DNA of 47,767 nucleotides from positions 1-47,767 of the forward strand of contig NZ_NTMH01000055.1 in NCBI RefSeq assembly GCF_002307475.1, in the 5' to 3' direction. Origin of the DNA: Pantoea allii (GTDB lineage Bacteria > Pseudomonadota > Gammaproteobacteria > Enterobacterales > Enterobacteriaceae). Positions within the stretch are counted from its first letter, which is position 1, and every line of letters starts with the position of its first letter. Positions 6,913-16,229 of this stretch are shown here, in pieces. The notes beneath the pieces are model-generated. The model was not told where the DNA came from and did not search any database. It was given only the letters and a program-made list of their open reading frames with translations. The position numbers and the translations under genes are program-made.

Positions 6913-8154
6913 ATGTTTGAAAGCCGTGCCGCCGAGCGCGCCGCTCGCGGAGCCAGAAAAGTCAAACTCGCCCTGTTAGGGCCTGCTTTTATCGCCGCTA
7001 TCGGCTATATCGATCCGGGTAACTTTGCGACCAATATTCAGGCCGGTGCCGCTTACGGTTATCAGCTGCTGTGGGTGGTGGTATGGGCCAACATCATGGC
7101 CATGCTTATTCAGTTGATGTCAGCGAAGCTGGGCATCGCAACGGGTAAAAACCTGGCTGAACATATCCGCGATCGTTTTCCCCGTCCGGCGGTGTGGTTC
7201 TATTGGGTGCAGGCAGAGATTATTGCCATGGCGACCGATCTGGCAGAGTTCATCGGTGCAGCCCTGGGGTTCAAACTGCTATTGGGGATATCTCTGATGC
7301 AGGGCGCTGTGCTGACCGGCGTGGCCACCGTGCTAATTTTGATGCTGCAAAATCGTGGGCAAAAACCGCTGGAGCTGGTGATTGGCGGGCTACTGCTGTT
7401 TGTGGCGGCGGCTTATATTGTGGAGCTGTTTTTCTCACAGCCAAAAGTGAGTGAACTGGTTAAAGGCATGGCGCTGCCGTCACTGCCCAATACCGACGCG
7501 GTCTTTCTTGCCGCCGGCGTACTGGGAGCCACCATCATGCCGCACGTGATTTATCTGCATTCCGCCTTAACCCAGGGGAAAAGCGATGACAGTCAGGCTC
7601 AGCGCTATTCCTCAACCAAACTGGATGTCGCCATTGCCATGACCATCGCGGGGTTTGTCAACCTGGCGATGATGGCCACGGCCGCTGCCGCCTTCCATTT
7701 TAGCGGCCACAGTGGGATTGCCGAACTCGATCAGGCTTACACCACGCTACAGCCTCTGCTGGGGCACGCTGCCGCAACGGTATTTGGCCTAAGCCTGGTC
7801 GCGGCGGGGCTGTCTTCAACCGTGGTCGGCACCCTGGCCGGTCAGGTGGTTATGCAAGGGTTTATTAAATTCTATATTCCACTGTGGGTACGACGTGCAG
7901 TGACCATGGTGCCCTCGTTTCTCGTGATCTGGGCGGGCTGGGACCCGACGCGCGTGTTAGTCATGAGTCAGGTGCTGCTCAGCTTCGGTATCGCACTGGC
8001 ACTCATTCCGCTGCTGGCGTTTACCGGCAACCGCGAGCTGATGGGCGATGCGTTGGTCAATTCACGGCTGATGCAAAATACGGGGCGCGTCATCGTGGTG
8101 CTGGTGGTGAGTCTTAACGCTTATCTGTTAATCGGTCAGGCAATGGGAATGTAA
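6913..8154 (+). CDS. mntH: Manganese transporter MntH (NRAMP family)
   Basis: Proton-coupled Mn2+ importer of the inner membrane. The protein has 413 residues against 412 in E. coli. The two metal-site helices carry DPGN (34-37) and MPH (209-211), the NRAMP signatures. About eleven hydrophobic segments follow. The ATG is preceded by AGGG at 8 bases. The MntR box upstream indicates manganese control; the gene ends at a strong hairpin at once after the stop. Confidence 0.98.
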   Translation: MFESRAAERAARGARKVKLALLGPAFIAAIGYIDPGNFATNIQAGAAYGYQLLWVVVWANIMAMLIQLMSAKLGIATGKNLAEHIRDRFPRPAVWFYWVQAEIIAMATDLAEFIGAALGFKLLLGISLMQGAVLTGVATVLILMLQNRGQKPLELVIGGLLLFVAAAYIVELFFSQPKVSELVKGMALPSLPNTDAVFLAAGVLGATIMPHVIYLHSALTQGKSDDSQAQRYSSTKLDVAIAMTIAGFVNLAMMATAAAAFHFSGHSGIAELDQAYTTLQPLLGHAAATVFGLSLVAAGLSSTVVGTLAGQVVMQGFIKFYIPLWVRRAVTMVPSFLVIWAGWDPTRVLVMSQVLLSFGIALALIPLLAFTGNRELMGDALVNSRLMQNTGRVIVVLVVSLNAYLLIGQAMGM

Positions 8155-8156
8155 CG

Positions 8157-8193
8157 CGCCTGCCTGATAAACGGTCAGGCAGGCGTCTGTTTT
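8157..8193 (+). terminator. Terminator of mntH
   Basis: GCCTGCCTGA and its exact complement flank a 7-base loop, followed by GTCTGTTTT, three bases after the mntH stop. Confidence 0.9.
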
Positions 8194-8269
8194 CGGTGTG
8201 AATGATATTGTCTTGAGGTTTATCCGCATTGGTTTATATTTTCTTCTGTCTTGATGATTCAGGAGCAAA

Positions 8270-8956
8270 ATGATGCGGAAGCCGGATTATCCTTCAGAAG
8301 ACCACGCAAAATGGGCCGCGGTCGACGACTATTTTTCTCAGTTACTCCTCCCTACCGATCGCCTTGCTCAAGCCGCGCTGGTTGCCAACAGTCAGGCGGG
8401 GCTGCCTGCCCACGACGTTTCTGCCCTGCAAGGCAACATGCTTGCACTGTTTATCAAAATGCTAAACGCAGCACGCGTACTGGAAATCGGCACGCTTGGG
8501 GGTTACAGCACCATCCTGATGGCGCAGGCGCTGGGCGAAGAAGGGAAAATCACCACCCTTGAAGCCGACGCCCATCATGCGCAGGTTGCCAGTGATAACA
8601 TCCGCAATGCCGGGTTGTCTGGACGCGTCGATCTGCGCATCGGTGCGGCGCTGGATGTACTGCCTCACCTGCAGGGACCCTTTGATCTCATCTTTATCGA
8701 CGCGGATAAGAAAAATAATCCCGCTTACCTGAATTGGGCATTAGCCCTGGCTCGTCCTGGCAGCGTGATTATCGCCGACAACGTTGTGCGCGGCGGGGCG
8801 GTAACCGATGCCGATTCCGCAGACATCAACGTGCAGGGGGTACGTGCGTTTTTCGAGCTGCTTTCCAGCGATGCCCGTCTGGAGGCCACAGCCATTCAAA
8901 CCGTAGGTGAAAAGGGCTGGGATGGGTTTGTTATGGCAAGAGTGAAACACCTCTAG
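8270..8956 (+). CDS. Class I SAM-dependent O-methyltransferase (CCoAOMT-like)
   Basis: Cytoplasmic 228-residue methyltransferase of the catechol/caffeoyl-CoA type. The SAM loop VLEIGTLGGYS spans 70-80. The metal site is visible as FIDADKK (Asp144, Asp146) and IADNV (Asp170, Asn171), so catalysis on a vicinal hydroxyl through a divalent cation is expected. The start has AGGAG at 4-5 bases. It lies between mntH and the ypeC-like gene, where E. coli has nothing, so it is an accessory insertion in the conserved order. The natural substrate is unknown. Confidence 0.88.
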   Translation: MMRKPDYPSEDHAKWAAVDDYFSQLLLPTDRLAQAALVANSQAGLPAHDVSALQGNMLALFIKMLNAARVLEIGTLGGYSTILMAQALGEEGKITTLEADAHHAQVASDNIRNAGLSGRVDLRIGAALDVLPHLQGPFDLIFIDADKKNNPAYLNWALALARPGSVIIADNVVRGGAVTDADSADINVQGVRAFFELLSSDARLEATAIQTVGEKGWDGFVMARVKHL

Positions 8957-8958
8957 CG

Positions 8959-9016
8959 CTATCGCCTCAGGTGATTTGCCGACGCGTGGGCCGACAGAGG
9001 CGCTTTAGCGATAGCG
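8959..9016. repeat. Inverted repeat between convergent O-methyltransferase and ypeC-like genes
   Basis: CGCTATCGC at 8959-8967 and GCGATAGCG at 9008-9016 are exact inverted copies 40 bases apart; CCTC/GAGG pairs lie just inside. The right arm is in the end of the ypeC-like gene. It may fold as a bidirectional terminator, though no T run is seen. Confidence 0.45.
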
Positions 9017-9367
9017 TTCCGGGTAACGATGGTGCGCGCGGCGTTCGTGGTGCCAGTGGCGTCGTTCATGCTCCCAACGACGTTGCCGGTCGCGCGCGTG
9101 CCACTGGCGTTCGCGTTCCCAATGCTGATGACGTCGCCACGCTTCGTGTCGCCACCAGCGACGCTCTTTATACGCATAGCGATCGTTAAACCAGCGCGGC
9201 TCGCGCCAGCGGTTGCCGTCCCAGTAATAGCCGCGGCGGTCGCGATCGCCCAGATGAAGCGATACGCCCGGCGCAAGATTAATTGATGACCCTGAGGCCT
9301 GAGCGGTGTGCATTGCCAGCGGCGTTAACATGGCTACAAAGGCAGCCAGTAAAATTCCACGTATCAT
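9005..9367 (-). CDS. DUF2502 (YpeC-like) exported basic protein
   Basis: A 120-residue protein with a cleavable signal peptide (residues 1-24, ending THTAQAS-like) and a mature part very rich in Arg, His, Trp and Tyr, with repeated RRW/HW/ER units and no globular signature. The mature start NLAPGVSLHLGDRD-like region is the DUF2502 mark. E. coli ypeC lies beside mntH in the same way. AGGAG precedes the ATG at ideal spacing. The role is unknown; a periplasmic location is predicted. Confidence 0.85.
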   Translation of the reverse strand: MIRGILLAAFVAMLTPLAMHTAQASGSSINLAPGVSLHLGDRDRRGYYWDGNRWREPRWFNDRYAYKERRWWRHEAWRRHQHWERERQWHARDRQRRWEHERRHWHHERRAHHRYPERYR

Positions 9368-9520
9368 GATTTTCTCCTGACGGCAGCGTGTCTCCGCTGC
9401 TGGTTCGCTATTCTGTCGATATTGCGTCTGAGAAACCTGTGGAAACCGTCTGAAAAACCGTGAAAAATCAGGGTTTAAGAGTATTCCGGGATGGCCGCCC
9501 GGCGAAGCAGGCGGCGCATG

Positions 9521-10510
9521 TTACTGCAGGGCAGACTCAATGGCGGCAAGCTCGTCATCCGTGAGAGGAGCCTGATTCAGCATCTGTACTGCATCATCGA
9601 TTTGTGCCGTTTTACTGGCCCCAATCAGCACTGATGTAATGCGTGGATCACGTAACACCCACGTTAACGCCATCTGCGCCAGCTTCTGGCCGCGCTGTTG
9701 AGCAATGGCGTTTAGCTTGCGGACTTTTTCCATTTTTTCATCAGTAAGCTGATTTTCGTTGAGGAACTTGCTGCCGCTGGCAACGCGTGAATCCTGCGGA
9801 ATACCCTGTAGATAGCGATCGGTCAGGACACCGCCTGCCAGGGGTGAGAACGCGATACAACCTGCACCATGTTCATCCAGTGTCTGAAGTAATCCCTGCT
9901 CTGGCGTGCGTTCAAATAACGAATAGCGAGGCTGATGGATCAGGCAAGGCGTACCCAGATCGCGCAGAATCGCCATCGCTTCAGCCGCCCGTTGCGCGGG
10001 ATAGTTTGAAATCGCGGCATACAGCGCCTTTCCCTGGCGTACGACATGATCCAGCGCGCGCATGGTTTCTTCCAGCGGCGTCTCCGGATCGGGACGGTGG
10101 TGATAAAAGATATCAACGTATTCCAGTCCCGTTCGGCGCAGACTCTGATCCAGGCTGGCCACCAGATATTTGCGCGAACCCCAGTCACCATACGGGCCTT
10201 CCCACATGGTGTAACCGGCTTTCGTCGAAATAAGCAATTCGTCGCGGTGTGCCTGAAAATCTTCACGCATGATACGACCAAAGTTCGTTTCAGCTGAGCC
10301 AGGAGGCGGGCCGTAGTTATTCGCCAGATCGAAATGCGTGATACCGCAGTCGAAAGCGTGGCGCAATAGCTGGCGGCTGACATCCAACTGTGTGCTGTCA
10401 CCAAAGTTATGCCACAGGCCCAGTGAAATCGCAGGAAGTTTCAGGCCACTGCGCCCACTGCGACGCCACTGCATATGCTGATATCGGTCCGGATGAGGGA
10501 AAGCTGTCAT
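9521..10510 (-). CDS. Aldo-keto reductase, YghZ/GpmA-like
   Basis: NADPH-dependent cytoplasmic reductase of 329 residues, similar along its length to E. coli YghZ (L-glyceraldehyde 3-phosphate reductase). The catalytic tetrad is visible: Asp61 and Tyr66 in FDLANNYG, Lys97 in STKAGY and His138 in FYHHRPD. The C-terminal NADP-binding part has SVLIGASKT. The open frame extends 43 codons further upstream, but homologues begin with the TAFPHPDRYQ segment, and an AGGA site lies 8-9 bases before this ATG. It is divergent from ipdC across 219 bp; a link in aldehyde handling is possible but inferred only. Confidence 0.9.
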   Translation of the reverse strand: MTAFPHPDRYQHMQWRRSGRSGLKLPAISLGLWHNFGDSTQLDVSRQLLRHAFDCGITHFDLANNYGPPPGSAETNFGRIMREDFQAHRDELLISTKAGYTMWEGPYGDWGSRKYLVASLDQSLRRTGLEYVDIFYHHRPDPETPLEETMRALDHVVRQGKALYAAISNYPAQRAAEAMAILRDLGTPCLIHQPRYSLFERTPEQGLLQTLDEHGAGCIAFSPLAGGVLTDRYLQGIPQDSRVASGSKFLNENQLTDEKMEKVRKLNAIAQQRGQKLAQMALTWVLRDPRITSVLIGASKTAQIDDAVQMLNQAPLTDDELAAIESALQ

Positions 10511-10729
10511 ATAAGGGTCCTGAGTGAAAACGAATAAATGTGCCAAAACCGGAGGAGTGTATACGCTTACACTCAGTATTAATCCGCGTGAAGTCGCATA
10601 TTCACGGAATAATACACGGTCGTAACGCGGGCTTGCCATGCAATAGATTGGCTAAAATCTGCAGCCGTTCTCGCCAAATTTACGCCATGTCAGATACTTA
10701 TCAGAACAATCCCCTAAAAGGAACGCGCT

Positions 10730-12382
10730 ATGTCCGATTTTACGGTTGGTGATTATCTGTTGGCTCGCTTGCAGGAGTGCAGTGTCAGGCATTTATTTGG
10801 TGTGCCGGGCGACTACAATCTGCAGTTTCTCGACCGTGTTATTGCCCATCCGGACATTAGCTGGGTGGGATGTGCTAACGAACTGAATGCAGCCTATGCA
10901 GCCGATGGCTATGCGCGTTGCTCCGGCGTAGCGGCGCTGCTGACCACGTTTGGCGTGGGTGAACTCAGCGCGATTAACGGTCTGGCGGGCAGCTTTGCCG
11001 AGTATGTGCCCGTTATCCACATTGTGGGCGCGCCTTCGAGTCAGGCGATGCAGCAGGGGGATTGTGTGCATCACACGCTGGGAGACGGCGACTTTGGTCA
11101 CTTCATCCGCATGGCGCAGGAGGTGAGCGCTGCCACGGCACAGCTTACGGCCGACAATGCCACGGCTGAAATTGACCGGGTCATCCTGGCCGCGCTTCAG
11201 CAGCACCGTCCTGGCTATTTAATGCTGCCGGTGGATGTGGCCCAGCGGCAAACCTCAGCGCCTGAGCAGCCGCTAATGCGCCCTACCGCTTCACCTCATG
11301 AGGTGCGCATCGCGTTTCAGCAGGCGGCAGAGCGGTTGCTGGCACCTGCGAAGCGTGTATCGCTGCTCGCCGATTTTCTGGCGCAGCGCTGGCAGCAGCA
11401 GCCGGCTCTGGCAGCCTTGCGGGCGGGACGCGCGTTTCCCTGTGCCACCTTGTTGATGGGTAAAGGTGTGCTGGATGAACAGCAACCGGGTTTTGTCGGT
11501 ACCTATGCGGGAGAAGGGAGTGAAGGTGAGGTGCGCCAGCAAATTGAAAACGCGGACGTGACGATTTGCGCTGGCGTACGCTTTACCGACACGATTACGG
11601 CCGGTTTTACCCAGCAATTCAGCGCGGCACGGCTTATTGACATCCAGCCGCACAGCGCCAGCGTGGGCGGGCAAACGTTCGCGCCCCTGACGATGGCGGA
11701 TGCGCTAAGCGCGTTACTGCCGGTGTTTGAACGACATGGTGCCGACTGGCAGGCCGCCTGTCCGCCGTCGGCCCCAGAGCCGGTTCCGGATGCAGCTATC
11801 ATCAGTCAGTCTGCTTTTTGGCAGGCGATGCAGGCGTTCCTGCAGCCGGGTGATATTATTCTGGCCGATCAGGGGACGGCGGCTTTTGGTGCCGCGTCGC
11901 TGCGGTTGCCCGTCGGTGCGCAGCTTTTGGTACAGCCGCTCTGGGGCTCTATCGGCTATACTTTACCCGCCGCGTTCGGTGCGCAAACTGCCCAGCCTGC
12001 TCAGCGCGTTATCCTGATTATTGGCGACGGTTCGGCCCAGTTGACCATTCAGGAGTTAGGTTCCATGCTGCGGGATCAACAGCATCCCATTATTTTTCTC
12101 CTCAATAATGAAGGCTATACTGTAGAGCGGGCGATTCATGGTGCCGCTCAACGTTATAATGATATCGCGCAATGGAACTGGACAGCGCTGCCGCAGGCAA
12201 TGAGTTTGCAATGTCAGGCGCAGAGCTGGCGCATCAGTGAAACCTTGCAGTTGCAGGCACTGATGACGCTACTTAAACAACAGCACAGGCTGTCGTTTAT
12301 TGAAGTGGTGATGCAAAAAGATGACCTGCCGCCGTTACTGCGTAAAGTCTCAGCCTGCCTGAGCCAGCGCAACGGCGGTTGA
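10730..12382 (+). CDS. ipdC: Indolepyruvate/phenylpyruvate decarboxylase
   Basis: Thiamine-diphosphate enzyme that decarboxylates indole-3-pyruvate to indole-3-acetaldehyde, the key step of the auxin route in Enterobacter, and accepts phenylpyruvate. The 550 residues compare with 552 in E. cloacae IpdC. Visible catalytic residues are Asp28 (GVPGDYN), Glu51 (CANELN), His114-His115 (VHHTLGD), the ThDP fold GDGS near 432 with NN near 459, and the Glu of EGYTVE near 466. AAAGGA precedes the ATG. It ends at a hairpin before glk. TyrR control is known in E. cloacae; I could not place a clear TyrR box here. Confidence 0.95.
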   Translation: MSDFTVGDYLLARLQECSVRHLFGVPGDYNLQFLDRVIAHPDISWVGCANELNAAYAADGYARCSGVAALLTTFGVGELSAINGLAGSFAEYVPVIHIVGAPSSQAMQQGDCVHHTLGDGDFGHFIRMAQEVSAATAQLTADNATAEIDRVILAALQQHRPGYLMLPVDVAQRQTSAPEQPLMRPTASPHEVRIAFQQAAERLLAPAKRVSLLADFLAQRWQQQPALAALRAGRAFPCATLLMGKGVLDEQQPGFVGTYAGEGSEGEVRQQIENADVTICAGVRFTDTITAGFTQQFSAARLIDIQPHSASVGGQTFAPLTMADALSALLPVFERHGADWQAACPPSAPEPVPDAAIISQSAFWQAMQAFLQPGDIILADQGTAAFGAASLRLPVGAQLLVQPLWGSIGYTLPAAFGAQTAQPAQRVILIIGDGSAQLTIQELGSMLRDQQHPIIFLLNNEGYTVERAIHGAAQRYNDIAQWNWTALPQAMSLQCQAQSWRISETLQLQALMTLLKQQHRLSFIEVVMQKDDLPPLLRKVSACLSQRNGG

Positions 12383-12448
12383 GATTCGGAAAGTTGCCTC
12401 TGTGCACGCCAGACTAACGCGGTTAGGCTGTTGCACACACGAGTCAGA

Positions 12449-12484
12449 CGCTCACCCATAGCTTCGGTGAGCGTTGTTGTTTTA
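12449..12484 (+). terminator. Terminator of ipdC
   Basis: CGCTCACC and GGTGAGCG arms flank a 9-base loop, followed by TTGTTGTTTTA. Confidence 0.75.
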
Positions 12485-12502
12485 TCGGCAGGATTTTATA
12501 GT
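12474..12502 (+). promoter_or_regulatory. Putative glk promoter
   Basis: TTGTTG, a 17-bp spacer and TATAGT lie 43 bp before the glk start and overlap the T run of the ipdC terminator. Confidence 0.55.
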
Positions 12503-12544
12503 GTCCTCCAACTCTTTAAGACCCCCAAGCGGAGCACCAGAAGA

Positions 12545-13510
12545 ATGACAACTTATGCCTTGGTCGGCGATGTCGGCGGCACCAACGCCCGCCTCGCTTT
12601 GTGTGAGGTGGAAAGCGGCAGCATCTCCCAGGCCAAAACATTCGCAACATCAGACTACGACAGCCTCGAAGCCGTCATCCGCCACTATCTTGATGAACAA
12701 AAGCAGGATATCAAAGACGGTTGTATCGCCATTGCCTGCCCGATTACCGATGACTGGGTTGAAATGACCAACCATGACTGGGCTTTTTCCACTAAAAAGC
12801 TCAAAGAGAACATCGGTTTTGAACACCTGGAAATTATTAACGACTTCACCGCGGTGTCTATGGCCATTCCCATGCTGGGCGCAGAACATGTGATCCAGTT
12901 TGGTGGCAAAGAGCCGGTTAAAGACAAGCCAGTGGCCATTTACGGCGCGGGAACTGGACTGGGCGTCAGTCATCTGGTGCATGTTGATAAGCGCTGGGTC
13001 AGCCTGCCTGGTGAGGGCGGCCACGTTGACTTTGCGGCCAACAGCGAAGAAGAAGATCAAATCCTGGAAGTGTTGCGGGAAGAATTGGGCCATGTGTCAG
13101 CCGAGCGCGTGCTGTCAGGCGCGGGTCTGGTCAATCTCTATCGGGCGATTGTGAAAGTGGATCAACGCGTTCCCGAGAATCTGAAGCCGAAAGAGGTGAG
13201 TGAGCGTGCGCTTGCGGACAGCTGTACAGATTGTCGTCGTGCGCTGTCGCTGTTCTGCGTCATCATGGGGCGTTTTGGCGGTAATCTGGCGCTGAACCTC
13301 GGCACCTTTGGTGGCGTGTACATCGCAGGCGGCATTGTGCCGCGCTTCCTGGAATTCTTTAAATCCTCGGGTTTCCGTGCGGCATTTGAAGACAAAGGGC
13401 GTTTTCGCGATTACGTTGCCGATATTCCGGTCTATATGATCACCCACGATCAGCCAGGCTTGTTAGGTGCAGGTGCTCACCTGCGTCAAACCCTGGGCCG
13501 TATTCTCTGA
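12545..13510 (+). CDS. glk: Glucokinase
   Basis: Cytoplasmic ATP-dependent kinase making glucose 6-phosphate from free glucose. With the start at 12545 it has 321 residues, exactly the length of E. coli Glk and similar throughout. The phosphate-binding GDVGGTNARLAL follows the N terminus, the catalytic Asp sits in EIINDFTAVS, and GAGTGLG and GEGGHVDFA are present. An upstream in-frame TTG would add 38 residues with no similarity and would start inside the ipdC terminator, so it is rejected. GGAG precedes the ATG. Confidence 0.97.
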   Translation: MTTYALVGDVGGTNARLALCEVESGSISQAKTFATSDYDSLEAVIRHYLDEQKQDIKDGCIAIACPITDDWVEMTNHDWAFSTKKLKENIGFEHLEIINDFTAVSMAIPMLGAEHVIQFGGKEPVKDKPVAIYGAGTGLGVSHLVHVDKRWVSLPGEGGHVDFAANSEEEDQILEVLREELGHVSAERVLSGAGLVNLYRAIVKVDQRVPENLKPKEVSERALADSCTDCRRALSLFCVIMGRFGGNLALNLGTFGGVYIAGGIVPRFLEFFKSSGFRAAFEDKGRFRDYVADIPVYMITHDQPGLLGAGAHLRQTLGRIL

Positions 13511-13522
13511 TGACCGCCATTG

Positions 13523-13547
13523 CCCTTCCCCAACGGGAAGGGTTCTC
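13523..13547 (+). terminator. Terminator of glk
   Basis: CCCTTCCC and GGGAAGGG arms flank CAAC, followed by TTCTCTCC, 12 bases after the glk stop and facing convergent ypdB. Confidence 0.75.
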
Positions 13548-13564
13548 TCCGTCCTGTGGTTTCC

Positions 13565-14293
13565 CTACAAACGCATGAGCAGCCTGAAGGTTTTTACCTT
13601 GCTACGGCTGACGGGCACCTGAAAGTCCTTGTCCCTTAATTTGAGCAGATAGGTATTATTGAACCAGGGTTCAATCTCTCTGATCTTATTCAGATTAACG
13701 CAGTACGAGCGGTGACAACGAAAGAATTGCTGCTCGGGCAGGCGTGAGCAAAATTCGCTGATATTCATCGACATGACATAGTCTTCACGGCGGGTATACA
13801 CAAAGGTTAACTTCTCATGAGCCTCGACGTAGTAAATATCATTCACGTCGGTCACGATGATGCGATCGTCTTTGGTCAGGTTAACCGTAAGGGGGTTTTG
13901 CGCGCTGGGTGCCTGGGTAATTGTGTGCTGCTGTTGCCAGCTGGCTTCCAGCTTGTTGAGCATCGTGATAATACGTGACTCATGATAGGGCTTCAGGATG
14001 TAGTCAAACGCCTCCAGCTCAAAGGCCTCTACCGCATGTTCTTTCCAGGCGGTAATAAAAACAATCAGAGGCTTATGCACAAACTGATGAATATTCTGCG
14101 CCAGTAACATGCCATCCAGCGACGGAATATTAATATCGAGAAATATCACATCCACCCGGTGCTGCTGCAGGTATTTCAGCACGTCGAGTCCGTCATCAAA
14201 GCAGGCTTCAATCTCAATGTTGCTGTGCTGCTGAATCATCCAGCTCAGCTCTTGCTGGGCAAGGAACTCATCCTCTACGATGATGGCTTTCAT
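13565..14293 (-). CDS. ypdB: LytTR response regulator YpdB
   Basis: Cytoplasmic response regulator of the pyruvate-sensing YpdA/YpdB pair. The 242 residues hold a receiver domain (acidic VEDE at 6-9, phospho-acceptor Asp53 in IFLDINIP, conserved Lys near 100) and a C-terminal LytTR DNA-binding domain from about residue 135, with the YYVEAHEK and FRCHRSY segments typical of it. Its start overlaps the end of ypdA by four bases, indicating translational coupling. In E. coli its main target is yhjX; a YhjX homologue with matching upstream boxes lies at 25183-26403 in this window. Confidence 0.96.
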   Translation of the reverse strand: MKAIIVEDEFLAQQELSWMIQQHSNIEIEACFDDGLDVLKYLQQHRVDVIFLDINIPSLDGMLLAQNIHQFVHKPLIVFITAWKEHAVEAFELEAFDYILKPYHESRIITMLNKLEASWQQQHTITQAPSAQNPLTVNLTKDDRIIVTDVNDIYYVEAHEKLTFVYTRREDYVMSMNISEFCSRLPEQQFFRCHRSYCVNLNKIREIEPWFNNTYLLKLRDKDFQVPVSRSKVKTFRLLMRL

Positions 14294-15978
14294 GCAAGAT
14301 TTCCCACCAGTGGCTGTCCGGTTTTGCTCAGGGTAAAGGCGATTTCGGTCCCGGGGTGATGACGCACGATATGCAGTCCCTGGCCCGACAGCAATTTAAC
14401 CCGGTGATGCACGTTTAACAGGCCGATTTTATTGCCCGGCATTTCGTTGCGTGCAACTCTGTCAATGACCTCATCGCTGATGCCTTGCCCGGTGTCCCGC
14501 ACCGCAATGCGCACCCGGTCGCCCAAATCGCGCACGCTCAATGTCACCACACCTTTGCCTTTGCAGGGCTGAATGCCGTGCACAATGGCGTTTTCGACTA
14601 AGGGCTGAATAAGCAGGCTGGGCAGAGAAAAATGCAAATCCTCATCCACGTCGTAAATCATCGTGAGCTTATCGCCAAAGCGGGCCTGCTCAATGGCGAT
14701 GTAATCCTTTACCTGCCACAGCTCTTTTTTGATATCGATAAGCTCATCGTCGTTCAGTTCGAGGTTGTAGCGCAGATAACGCGATAAATTGATGACTAAC
14801 TGACGCGCCGTATCTGGATTGAGCCGGATAGAAGACGATATTGCATTGAGCGCATTAAACAGGAAATGCGGATTTATTTTGCTCTGGAGCGCGCGGAGTT
14901 CCGCTTTATTGGCCATTTCACGCAGCTGCTCGGTGCGGGAGACTTCAAGCTGGGTCGAGATAATCTGCGACAGGCCAACGGCCATCTCTTTCAGCGAGCC
15001 GGTAATACGGTGCGCGCGACGATAGTAGATTTTTAAGGTGCCGGTGACGTTGCCTTTTTCCCGTAACGGAATCACTATCATGGAGTGAATGTCTTTTGTT
15101 CTGTGGGCTTCATCATTGTTTTTAATGATGATTTTACCGCTGTGGATAGCCTGAGCCGTGGTGGGGCTGATGCCGTCATCGCCGTGCTGATAGTTTTGCT
15201 CGCCGTAACCGACATAGGCCAAAATTTTCTGCTTGTTGGTCATGGCGACGGCATCTGCTTTGATTTCTCGCCGGATAATGTCGCAAATGTTCCGAAGTGA
15301 ATCGCTGTTTACCTGCCGGAAAAGCGGCAGCGTCTGATTAGCAATATCCAGCGCCAGCTTGGCCTGACGTGCCGCGCTGGCCTCTTTTTCGCCCTCAACG
15401 CTCTGCACCAGTAACACGATTAAGCCAATGCTTGATGCGCCGAGGATCATCGGCAGGGCGATTTCGGACACAATCGCCAGCCCCAGGGCGACAGGTTTCG
15501 CCCATAACAGAATAAGCAGCATCGTCAGGCTTTCACAGAACATCCCGCCCAGAATGCCTACCAGCCAGCGTCGCTCGCGCTGCACCCGACGATTGATCCC
15601 GCCCGCAACCACCCCGGCAATGATGCTGGTAATCAGGCAGGGCACGGACGTCACGCCGTGAATATCAATCAAAAATCGATGCAGGCCCGCAATCACGCCC
15701 GTCACGATCCCCACCCAGGGGCCAAAAAGAATACCGCCCGCCATCACGGCGATAACCCGCACGTTAAGCAATGAACCTTCAACGTTAACACCTGACCAGG
15801 TACTGAATAAGGCAAACAGGGAAAAAATGGCAATGACAGCGCTTTTTTCCAGCGAGGTGTGCTCATCTTTTTGTAATAACTGACGAAAAGGCCGGGTTCG
15901 CGTCAGAAAAAACAGGCAAATCAGCATGAGCGCCGCGCGATCAAAGACGGCCAGGAGCATGTTAAAGTGTGAGGTCAC
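14290..15978 (-). CDS. ypdA: Sensor histidine kinase YpdA (5TMR-LytS type)
   Basis: Inner-membrane sensor kinase responding to extracellular pyruvate in E. coli, partner of YpdB. From the GTG at 15978 it has 562 residues (E. coli 565): a 5TM LytS-type sensor (about 1-210), a GAF-like segment (about 225-350), the phospho-acceptor in NPHFLFNALNAI near residue 370, and an ATPase domain with VENAIVHG and GNKIGLLN. An upstream in-frame ATG at 16068 would add 30 residues with an extra hydrophobic stretch not present in E. coli YpdA, so I prefer the GTG, which has GAAGAG before it; the choice is not certain. It forms an operon with ypdB. Confidence 0.94.
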   Translation of the reverse strand: MTSHFNMLLAVFDRAALMLICLFFLTRTRPFRQLLQKDEHTSLEKSAVIAIFSLFALFSTWSGVNVEGSLLNVRVIAVMAGGILFGPWVGIVTGVIAGLHRFLIDIHGVTSVPCLITSIIAGVVAGGINRRVQRERRWLVGILGGMFCESLTMLLILLWAKPVALGLAIVSEIALPMILGASSIGLIVLLVQSVEGEKEASAARQAKLALDIANQTLPLFRQVNSDSLRNICDIIRREIKADAVAMTNKQKILAYVGYGEQNYQHGDDGISPTTAQAIHSGKIIIKNNDEAHRTKDIHSMIVIPLREKGNVTGTLKIYYRRAHRITGSLKEMAVGLSQIISTQLEVSRTEQLREMANKAELRALQSKINPHFLFNALNAISSSIRLNPDTARQLVINLSRYLRYNLELNDDELIDIKKELWQVKDYIAIEQARFGDKLTMIYDVDEDLHFSLPSLLIQPLVENAIVHGIQPCKGKGVVTLSVRDLGDRVRIAVRDTGQGISDEVIDRVARNEMPGNKIGLLNVHHRVKLLSGQGLHIVRHHPGTEIAFTLSKTGQPLVGNLA

Positions 15979-16229
15979 AGGCGACTCTTCAGCTATGTTA
16001 AAGAACGCTATGATAAAAAATGTAATGATAATGCGCCAGCGCGCCCAGCGGTCAGCATGACTGTTCATGTTTTAGATCAATTTCTCTAAAACAGCGAAAA
16101 GGGGAAATGTTGACCACGATAAAGGGGAACGCTTATTTCCCTCTTTTGGATTCGGGGCGGGGTACTGAAGCCTGACAGAATTATCAGCGCAGTCGCTTTC
16201 CTTTGAGACCTGTCTGCCGGGAGCAGAGT

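Noticed and set aside
9029..9286. Long antisense frames over the ypeC-like gene
   Set aside because: Arise from the Arg/His-rich codon bias of the real gene, which has a signal peptide and ribosome site.
10511..10639. 43-codon extension of the aldo-keto reductase
   Set aside because: Homologues start at the internal Met at 10510, which has a ribosome site; the extension has no family similarity.
10640..10729. TyrR box before ipdC
   Set aside because: Only a weak resemblance to the palindromic consensus; known for E. cloacae ipdC but not visible well enough to call.
12431..12544. Upstream in-frame extension of glk from a TTG
   Set aside because: It starts in the ipdC terminator, has no similarity to glucokinases, and E. 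coli Glk starts exactly at the ATG used here.
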